From: an uncultured Clostridia bacterium
GTDB taxonomy: Bacteria > Bacillota > Clostridia > Christensenellales > CAG-138
Reading direction: 5' to 3'
Length of the DNA: 10,933 nt
Assembly (NCBI GenBank): GCA_937894955.1
Contig: CALAXO010000116.1
Span: 1 to 10,933, forward strand
The translations under genes were made by a program, and so were the position numbers. Below are positions 6,045 to 10,933 of this stretch, in pieces; positions within the stretch are counted from its first letter, which is position 1; every line of letters starts with the position of its first letter. The notes under the pieces are model-generated. The model did no database searches. It was not told the DNA's origin and saw nothing but the letters and a program-made list of their open reading frames with translations.

Positions 6045-7967
6045 TCAAACGTCAAGGTCGGCAACGAGCTTGCTGTTCTGCTCAATAAATTCGCGGCGCG
6101 GTTCAACCCTGTCGCCCATCAAAAGGGTGAAAGTTTCGTCCGCAAGCATTGCATCGTCCATTGTGACGCGGAGCATAATGCGGTTTGCGGGATCCATTGT
6201 CGTGTCCCAAAGCTGTTCGGGGTTCATTTCGCCCAAGCCTTTGTAGCGTTGAATGTAGATTTTATCCCTGCCGATTTCGTCAAGAGTTCTGTTCAGCTCT
6301 TCATCCGAATAGACATAGCGTTCCGTATTGCCCTTTTTGATGAGATAGAGCGGGGGCTGGGCAATGTAAACATAGCCGCGCTCTATCATCGGCCGCATGT
6401 GCCGATAGAAGAACGTCAGCAGCAGCGTGCGAATATGGCTTCCGTCAACATCAGCATCGGTCATGCAGATGATTTTATGATAACGGAGCTTTGTTTCGTC
6501 AAAATCCGCATCCATGCCCGCACCGAACGCGGTTATCATGCATTTGATTTCCGCATTGCCGAGAATTTTGTCCAAGCGGGTTTTTTCAACGTTCAGAATC
6601 TTTCCGCGCAGCGGAAGAATGGCCTGAAAATGCCTGTCGCGTCCTTCCTTTGCGGAGCCGCCTGCGGAGTCGCCCTCAACGATGAACAGTTCGCATTTTG
6701 AAGGATCTTTTTCGGAGCAGTCCGCAAGTTTGCCGGGCAGTGCGGCGGAATCCAAAACGGATTTGCGTCTGGTTAACTCACGCGCCTTGCGCGCCGCTTC
6801 CCTTGCGCGGCTTGCGCTGAGGCATTTGTCAAGAATAAGCTTTGCCTGCGCCGGGTTCTCTTCAAGATAGGTCGTCATGCCGGCCGTCACGGCGTTGTCA
6901 ACAAGGGTTCTTATGTAGGCATTGCCGAGTTTGGTTTTTGTCTGCCCTTCAAACTGCGGCTCTGTCAGCTTAACGCTGATGATAGCGCTCAAGCCTTCGC
7001 GGATATCGTCTCCGGTCAGGTTCTGGTCGCTGTCTTTAAGGATTTTAAACTTTCGGGCGTAGTCGTTGATGACCCTTGTCATTGCCGCACGGAAGCCCGC
7101 AAGGTGGCTGCCGCCCTCAATGGTGTTGATGTTGTTGGCATAGGTAAAAACGTTTTCGCTGTAGCCGTCGTTGTATTGCAATGCAACTTCAACACTTGCC
7201 GTTTCAAGCGGATTATCGTTCTTTGCAGCGGAAAAATAAATCGGGTCGGGGTGCAGAACTTCTTTGTTTTTGTTGATATAGCGAACGTATTCGACAATCC
7301 CGCCTTCGTAATGGAAACTGTCCCGCACGGGCGGGTCGCAGCGTTCGTCCGTCACGATGATGCGCACGCCGCCGTTGAGGAACGCAAGCTCGCGCAGCCG
7401 TCTGACAAGGATATCGTATTCATAGTTCACTTCGTCAAAAATCTCTTCGTCGGGAACAAAATGGATCGTTGTGCCGTGTTCGTCCGCTCCGCAGTCGCCA
7501 GCGATCTCAACCTCCGTAACCTTTATGCCGCGGCGGCAGATCTGTCGGTAAATATGCCCGTCCCGACGCACCTCGGCGGTAAGTTCCGTGCTCAGTGCGT
7601 TAACAACGGAAAGGCCGACACCGTGGAGGCCGCCGGAGACCTTATACCCGCTGCCGCCGAATTTGCCGCCGGCATGAAGCATTGTGAGTGCGACTTCAAG
7701 CGCGGATTTGCCGGTTTTTGGGTGAATATCAACGGGAATGCCCCTGCCGTTGTCAACAACGGTAATGGAGTTGTCCGCATGAATGGTAACATAAATATGA
7801 GTGCAGAATCCCGCCATTGCTTCATCAATGGAGTTATCGACGATTTCATAAACAAGGTGGTGCAGCCCCCTTGAATCGGTTGAACCGATATACATGCCCG
7901 GGCGGCGGCGAACAGCCTCCAGCCCTTCAAGCACCTGTATTTGCGAAGCGTTATAAGTCGTTTCCAT
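6045..7967 (-). CDS. gyrB: DNA gyrase subunit B
   Basis: ATPase subunit of gyrase, 640 residues, the usual length for the short Gram-positive form. The GHKL ATPase domain comes first: catalytic Glu41 and Asn45 in EIVDNSIDEA, DNGRGIP at 72-78, the ATP lid GGKFGGSGYKVSGGLHGVG (101-119), and the transducer lysine in QTKTKLG (342-348). The TOPRIM domain follows, with EGDSAGG (431-437) and DADVDGSH (504-511) supplying the metal-binding acids. The C-terminal QRYKGLGEMNPEQLW (573-587) contacts GyrA, and the protein ends ADLDV. All key residues are present. The ribosome binding site is weak (AAAGGAAA about 13 bases upstream), but the N-end TTYNASQIQVLEGLEAVRRR matches the family start. It lies between recF and gyrA in the same direction and may also have its own promoter at the recF end. 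Confidence 0.98.
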   Translation of the reverse strand: METTYNASQIQVLEGLEAVRRRPGMYIGSTDSRGLHHLVYEIVDNSIDEAMAGFCTHIYVTIHADNSITVVDNGRGIPVDIHPKTGKSALEVALTMLHAGGKFGGSGYKVSGGLHGVGLSVVNALSTELTAEVRRDGHIYRQICRRGIKVTEVEIAGDCGADEHGTTIHFVPDEEIFDEVNYEYDILVRRLRELAFLNGGVRIIVTDERCDPPVRDSFHYEGGIVEYVRYINKNKEVLHPDPIYFSAAKNDNPLETASVEVALQYNDGYSENVFTYANNINTIEGGSHLAGFRAAMTRVINDYARKFKILKDSDQNLTGDDIREGLSAIISVKLTEPQFEGQTKTKLGNAYIRTLVDNAVTAGMTTYLEENPAQAKLILDKCLSASRAREAARKARELTRRKSVLDSAALPGKLADCSEKDPSKCELFIVEGDSAGGSAKEGRDRHFQAILPLRGKILNVEKTRLDKILGNAEIKCMITAFGAGMDADFDETKLRYHKIICMTDADVDGSHIRTLLLTFFYRHMRPMIERGYVYIAQPPLYLIKKGNTERYVYSDEELNRTLDEIGRDKIYIQRYKGLGEMNPEQLWDTTMDPANRIMLRVTMDDAMLADETFTLLMGDRVEPRREFIEQNSKLVADLDV

Positions 7968-8142
7968 TTTTCAAATTATTTCCTTTCAGAGTAAAGCCCC
8001 GCAGCGTTTCTGAAAAACTGCCGCCTGCGGAGCTCTGTCCGCCGGAGTTTTTATGTCGAGCCGTTCGGGGGTAATGCCGATTGTATGATTTAAAGCAACC
8101 ATAAAACGGCGTTTGTTTATACAATGTTAAATCAACACAGAA
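7968..8142 (-). other. recF-gyrB intergenic spacer without the usual remB-type gene
   Basis: A 175-base gap. A 38-codon minus-strand frame (8102 to 7986, starting MVALNHTIGITPERLD) has no ribosome binding site and no likeness to the DUF370/RemB proteins that often sit here in Bacillota, so it is not called. A small stem GCGGA/TCCGC lies at about 8028-8043. Confidence 0.5.
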
Positions 8143-8146
8143 TCAA
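8118..8146 (-). promoter_or_regulatory. Possible gyrB promoter overlapping the recF stop
   Basis: On the minus strand, TTGATT (8146-8141), a 17-bp spacer and TGTATA (8123-8118). The six bases TATAAA (8121-8116) overlap the -10. The start would be about 140 bases before gyrB. Both boxes are imperfect. Confidence 0.3.
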
Positions 8147-9270
8147 TTTTCTGCTGACAGAATTTTTTTGAGTTTGCCGCCGCTGCATTCAAACACCGTC
8201 ATGTTCGGCACCTGTTCAAGGCCGTCGAGAGTTGTGGATGTTAAAAAGCATTGGCAGTCGAATGCGCTTGAAAGCAGCTCCCGCTGCCTGTCGCCGTCCA
8301 GTTCGCTCAGAACATCGTCCAAAAGCAGAACCGGGGCCTCGCCCCGAATGCGGCGCATAAGCGCAAGCTCGCTCAGTTTAAGGCTCAACGCTGCCGTGCG
8401 CTGCTGCCCCTGAGAACCGAAAACGCGAACGTCCCGCTCATTGAGAAGAATGCCGATGTCGTCCCGGTGCGGCCCCTTGGTTGTGCAGCCGCGGCGGATA
8501 TCCTCCGCCCGTGCCTTGCAGAGTGCGTCCCCGAGTGCGGCGCGCGCGCCGTCACCCTCGAAGGGAACGGAGGGTTTGTAGTAGGTAAAAAGCTCTTCCG
8601 GTTCATGCCCGACAGAGGAATTGCCCGTGATGCTGCGGTTCAGATCCCGCGCAGCGGTGCTGAGCCTGTCAAGAAAATCGCGGCGAAGAAGCATGACCGA
8701 ACCGCCGAGCTCCGCAAGCTTATCGTCCCACATGTCGAGAAGTTCAGTGTTCGGTTCGAACGGAAAACTTGTTTTCAAAAGCGCGGTGCGCTGCTTGAGG
8801 GCGGCATTATATTGCTGCAAACGGTAGAAATATGCAGGTCGAAGCTGGCAAAGCTCCATGTCCATAAAGCGGCGGCGTGTTTCGGGAGAGTCCTTTACGA
8901 GGGAGAGATCCTCGGGTGAAAACATTACGGCGTTCAGAACGCCCATAAGTTCGCCCATGCGTCTGATGCGCTGCCCGTCGATAAAAACCTGTTTCGGTGC
9001 GCCGGAAAACAGCTTGAGTTCAATGCTGTGCTTCCCCGCTGCACTCACAAGCTCAATGCCCGCATATGCCTTGTCGGAAAGGGAGTTGATAAGTTCCGCA
9101 TCGCGGCGCGTTCGGTGGCTCCTGCCCAACGCAGCAAGGAAAACGGATTCCAGAATGTTCGTCTTGCCCGCCGCATTTGCGCCCACAATGACGTTAAGCC
9201 CCTTTGCAGGCTCGAACCGCAGCTCCGTATAACTTCTGAAACAATAAAGTCTTACGGCGGTGATGTACAC
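8143..9270 (-). CDS. recF: DNA replication/repair protein RecF
   Basis: An SMC/ABC-type ATPase that helps load RecA at single-strand gaps with RecO and RecR. Numbered from the GTG at 9270, it has 375 residues, normal for the family. The Walker A box is GANAAGKT (30-37), an uncommon spelling of the usual G-ENGQGKT. The ABC signature is GSQGQQRTAALSL (285-297), with Walker B VLLLDD (314-319) followed by LSELD. The GTG start is set by GGAGG 6 bases upstream (9277-9281 on this strand), by the typical N-end YITAVRLYCFRSY, and by the promoter at 9319-9347. The open frame continues up to 9594, but that extension translates heptamer-repeat DNA (HSPHSIPNSSFL-type text) and lies upstream of the promoter, so it is not protein. 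First gene of the leftward recF-gyrB-gyrA block; dnaA and dnaN are not next to it. Confidence 0.96.
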   Translation of the reverse strand: MYITAVRLYCFRSYTELRFEPAKGLNVIVGANAAGKTNILESVFLAALGRSHRTRRDAELINSLSDKAYAGIELVSAAGKHSIELKLFSGAPKQVFIDGQRIRRMGELMGVLNAVMFSPEDLSLVKDSPETRRRFMDMELCQLRPAYFYRLQQYNAALKQRTALLKTSFPFEPNTELLDMWDDKLAELGGSVMLLRRDFLDRLSTAARDLNRSITGNSSVGHEPEELFTYYKPSVPFEGDGARAALGDALCKARAEDIRRGCTTKGPHRDDIGILLNERDVRVFGSQGQQRTAALSLKLSELALMRRIRGEAPVLLLDDVLSELDGDRQRELLSSAFDCQCFLTSTTLDGLEQVPNMTVFECSGGKLKKILSAEN

Positions 9271-9285
9271 GCAAAGCCTCCGCCC

Positions 9286-9302
9286 TGCCGCATTATGCGG
9301 CA
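9286..9302 (-). promoter_or_regulatory. Perfect hairpin in the recF leader next to the Shine-Dalgarno
   Basis: TGCCGCA-tta-TGCGGCA is a 7-bp perfect stem with a 3-base loop, 4 bases upstream of the recF GGAGG. It is in the roughly 40-base 5' UTR made by the promoter at 9319-9347. It may affect access to the ribosome binding site or protect the mRNA 5' end. Confidence 0.5.
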
Positions 9303-9318
9303 TTATTACCTTCGTTCT

Positions 9319-9347
9319 ATTATACCATATTTTAAGGAGTTCGGCAA
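9319..9347 (-). promoter_or_regulatory. recF promoter (extended -10)
   Basis: On the minus strand, TTGCCG (9347-9342), a 17-bp spacer, and TATAAT (9324-9319) preceded by TGG, an extended -10. Start is expected near 9311, about 41 bases before the GTG of recF. Confidence 0.85.
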
Positions 9348-9390
9348 GCCCGAAAGGCGCATTTAAAGGTACATTTATATAGGTAGGAGA

Positions 9391-9460
9391 AATGAGGAAT
9401 TGAGAGCGGAGAGCGGAGTGTGGAAAGTTAAGAGCGGAGTTTGGAGAGTGGAGAGCGGAG
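9391..9460. repeat. Degenerate 7-bp tandem array 1
   Basis: Ten units in steps of seven: AATGAGG, AATTGAG, AGCGGAG twice, TGTGGAA, AGTTAAG, AGCGGAG, TTTGGAG, AGTGGAG, AGCGGAG. A higher-order 21-bp period is visible from AGAGCGGAG at 9410, 9431 and 9452. Purine-rich on the plus strand and non-coding. Confidence 0.85.
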
Positions 9461-9526
9461 CTGAAGGCACTCGGTTGCCTCCCGCTGCAAGGGGAGGGGG
9501 ACCGCGGAGCGGTGGAGGGGTTTTCG
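9461..9526. repeat. GC-rich palindromic interspersed element
   Basis: A GC-rich block splitting two heptamer arrays. It contains CTCCC...GGGAG (about 9479-9495) and ACCGC-gga-GCGGT (9501-9513) inverted repeats, then GGAGGGGTTTTC. Read on the minus strand it starts AAAACCCCTCCACCGC, like the 'AACCCCTC...CCCCT' extragenic elements I recall scattered through many clostridial genomes. That likeness is from memory. Confidence 0.5.
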
Positions 9527-9582
9527 AATGAGGAATTAGGAGTGAGGAATGAGGAATTGGGAATGGAGTGTGGAGAGTGAAG
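9527..9582. repeat. Degenerate 7-bp tandem array 2
   Basis: Eight units: AATGAGG, AATTAGG, AGTGAGG, AATGAGG, AATTGGG, AATGGAG, TGTGGAG, AGTGAAG. Same consensus as array 1, continuing beyond the GC-rich element, which seems to interrupt one larger array. Confidence 0.85.
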
Positions 9583-9594
9583 AACAATGTACAT

Positions 9595-9622
9595 TTCTAA
9601 TTTCTAATTGCTGATTGCTGAT
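9595..9622. repeat. 7-bp tandem array 3
   Basis: Two pairs of perfect heptamers: TTCTAAT twice, then TGCTGAT twice. The last unit runs into the -35 box and palindrome at 9618-9638. Confidence 0.8.
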
Positions 9623-9638
9623 TGACAACGTCAATCAG
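9618..9638. promoter_or_regulatory. Perfect 9-3-9 palindrome over the -35 box (operator candidate)
   Basis: CTGATTGAC-aac-GTCAATCAG is a perfect 9-bp inverted repeat with a 3-base centre. It covers the -35 box of the rightward promoter (TTGACA, 9622-9627), a typical place for a repressor operator. No U-tract follows, so it is not a terminator. Confidence 0.6.
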
Positions 9639-9650
9639 AAATGATACAAT
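9622..9650 (+). promoter_or_regulatory. Strong sigma-A promoter of the exported-protein gene
   Basis: Consensus TTGACA at 9622-9627, a 17-bp spacer, and TACAAT at 9645-9650. Start is expected near 9657, about 40 bases before the ATG at 9697. Confidence 0.88.
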
Positions 9651-9696
9651 ACTTATTGCCGACTGAGGCCGAGTACATTCCTTTCGGAGGAAAACC

Positions 9697-10594
9697 ATGA
9701 AAAAAAAGCGTAAAGATTATCGGCATCGTTGTTTGTGTCGCAATTCTTGCGGCGGCGGTTGTGGGAGTTGCTTCGCGCGCAGTGCGTGCGGAGGACGGCA
9801 GGCGCATCCGCAAGGCGTTCAACGAATATGCCGAACGTGTGGTACGGCTGCGTGAAAACGACGAATTTGAGGATTCCGACGACGATTCCGCTCTTTCCGA
9901 CTGGTTCACCGCACCCGAAGGCTTCCTGCCCGTAAAGGACGGAAACGTGTATAAAAGCGTTATCAACCCTTACGACACGCCCGAGGAGTGGGATTTGCTT
10001 GAAGATGCGGAAGAAATGCGGGAGGTTTCCCAATTGCCGGAAACCGCGCGGAATGCAACAACGGCGGAGCTTGTGCTGTACTGCATGAACTATAACCTGT
10101 TTGATGACATGTTCGTTTACGAATCAATGCTGGAAGGATTCGACGTTGTTAAGCAGGATTATGACGGACTTCGGCTGCTTGCCGCGCGCGAGGATGCGGG
10201 GACGGTTCTTGTCAATCTCTACAAGGCATACAAGCTCAACGATCAGAGCCAACTCGACAGATCAGCCTGCCTGAGGTTGGACTATCTTGAAACTATGCTT
10301 GCACAGCCGGAAATTCTTGCAAAGCTCACCGATGAACAGTGCCGCGAGCTTGCGGCCGAATGCTGCAGCAAGGCAACGCAGATAATGAACGCACGGAACG
10401 ATGAATACGGCATCACCCAGACTCTTTATCTCGGCGTGAAGAGCCTTATGCGGGCGGATTCGGAATTTGCGCGCATTGTCAACGGTTCCGACGGCGCAAG
10501 AACTTTTGCCGAAACCGGCGTTCTTGCCCCGAGCAAAATAAGCAATGCGGATCTCGGAGCAATGGCTGCAAGGGTACGGCTTGTGATTGGATGA
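9697..10594 (+). CDS. Exported protein of unknown function, frameshifted in an A8 run after the start codon
   Basis: The ATG at 9697 has a strong site (CGGAGG, 9685-9690) and promoter, but the frame from it is unrelated to the long frame that ends at 10594. One extra A in the run 9700-9707 causes this: with seven A's the protein would be about 298 residues, starting MKKSVKIIGIVVCVAILAAA then VVGVASRAVRA. That is a classic signal peptide with a likely cleavage after AVRA. The mature part is acidic and helical: residues such as EFEDSDDDSALSDWF, then LPETARNATTAELVLYC, NYNLFDDMFVYESMLEGFDV and YDGLRLLAAREDAG. This run resembles a conserved block in secreted clostridial proteins that I recall but cannot name. 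The only usual start in the long frame, GTG at 9761, falls inside the hydrophobic stretch and lacks a ribosome binding site, which favours the frameshift reading. It may be an assembly error, a phase-variable state, or rescue by slippage. It runs divergently from recF, with heptamer arrays on both sides. Confidence 0.8.
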
Positions 10595-10644
10595 ACACTG
10601 ATTCACCTTGACTGAAATTTACTGATGAAAAGAGAAGAAACGTT

Positions 10645-10707
10645 GATGCGGAATGCGCAGTGCATAATGCATAATGCGGAATGCGGAATGCGGAATGCGG
10701 AATGCAT
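10645..10707. repeat. 7-bp tandem array 4
   Basis: Nine units: GATGCGG, AATGCGC, AGTGCAT, AATGCAT, then AATGCGG four times exactly (10673-10700), then AATGCAT. Same period and related consensus (AATGNGG) as arrays 1 and 2 on the other side of the exported-protein gene. The rest of 10595-10836 holds a loose TTGAAGA/TCTTCAA pair (10790-10796/10813-10819); no clear terminator for the upstream gene is seen. Confidence 0.88.
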
Positions 10708-10836
10708 GTGCCTCAGGCGTATTGTACGGATGACGTTTCTCCTCTCTTCAACTCTTTAAATACGCCCTATCCGTGCGGCACAAATACGGTTGAAGACGGA
10801 ATTAAAAATATATCTTCAATCCTCTCCGGAACGGTC

Positions 10837-10864
10837 TTGACTTTGTACAAAATCCGAGTATAAT
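10837..10864 (+). promoter_or_regulatory. tRNA-Lys promoter
   Basis: TTGACT at 10837-10842, a 16-bp spacer and TATAAT at 10859-10864. Start is expected near 10871, about 19 bases before the tRNA 5' end. Confidence 0.8.
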
Positions 10865-10889
10865 GTGATATGCACTTGAAAGAATGAAT

Positions 10890-10933
10890 GCACCTTTAGC
10901 TCAGCTGGTAGAGCACCTGACTCTTAATCAGGG
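10890..10933 (+). tRNA. tRNA-Lys (anticodon CTT), 5' part, cut by the window end
   Basis: Reads as acceptor strand GCACCTT, then TA, the D arm GCTC-AGCTGGTA-GAGC, and the anticodon arm CCTGA-CTCTTAA-TCAGG. The anticodon CTT lies at 10923-10925, with the usual T33 before it and A37 after it. The variable loop, T arm and 3' acceptor strand lie beyond the window, so the gene is partial only because of the cut. It decodes AAG lysine codons. Confidence 0.95.

Noticed and set aside
7986..8102. 38-codon minus-strand ORF between recF and gyrB
   Set aside because: No ribosome site and no likeness to RemB/DUF370 proteins expected at this place.
9271..9594. N-terminal extension of RecF by 108 residues
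   Set aside because: It lies upstream of the recF promoter and ribosome site and translates heptamer-repeat DNA (SPHSIPNSSFL-type sequence).
9271..9660. Divergent, partly AT-rich gap as an oriC
   Set aside because: No cluster of TTATCCACA-like DnaA boxes was seen; the region is explained by promoters and tandem repeats.

Overview
The window looks like chromosomal DNA of a Bacillota (Firmicutes) bacterium, most likely a gut-type member of class Clostridia. The reasons are the linked recF-gyrB-gyrA order, strong GGAGG-type ribosome binding sites, clean sigma-A promoters, and a type I-E CRISPR repeat of the '...GGTGATCC' kind seen in Gram-positive bacteria. Genus cannot be decided from the sequence alone.

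Layout, left to right. (1) Positions 1-1170 are the trailer end of a type I-E CRISPR array: 19 full repeats, one partial repeat at the window edge, and 19 spacers. The leader and any cas genes should lie to the left, outside the window. (2) Positions 1171-3160 are a gene-poor, AT-rich accessory strip. It holds a small helix-turn-helix (HTH) protein gene, a decayed HTH-like fragment, two near-duplicate promoter/operator-like blocks, a possible 42-residue ORF, and two tiny hydrophobic ORFs (19 and 37 codons) with excellent Shine-Dalgarno sequences. A solitary CRISPR-repeat-like sequence lies between the two tiny ORFs. (3) Positions 3163-9347 are a minus-strand housekeeping block: promoter, recF (GTG start), gyrB, gyrA, then a strong intrinsic terminator. 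(4) Positions 9391-9640 are a divergent intergenic region made of degenerate 7-bp tandem arrays, a GC-rich interspersed element, and a 9-3-9 perfect palindrome that overlaps the -35 box of a rightward promoter. (5) Positions 9697-10594 are a plus-strand gene for an exported protein of unknown function. Its signal peptide is out of frame by one base in an A8 run directly after the ATG. (6) Another 7-bp array is followed by a strong promoter and the first 44 bases of a tRNA-Lys(CTT), cut by the window edge.

Functionally, recF, gyrB and gyrA form the replication/repair and supercoiling block often found near oriC. Here dnaA/dnaN and the usual small remB-type gene between recF and gyrB are not seen. 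RecF has its own promoter, gyrB may have a second one at the end of recF, and transcription should end at 3163-3205. The strip between the CRISPR trailer and the gyrA terminator is the most unusual part. Its tiny membrane-peptide ORFs and lone repeat-like element recall type I toxin-antitoxin modules next to CRISPR arrays, or crRNA-like regulatory elements, but this is inference only.
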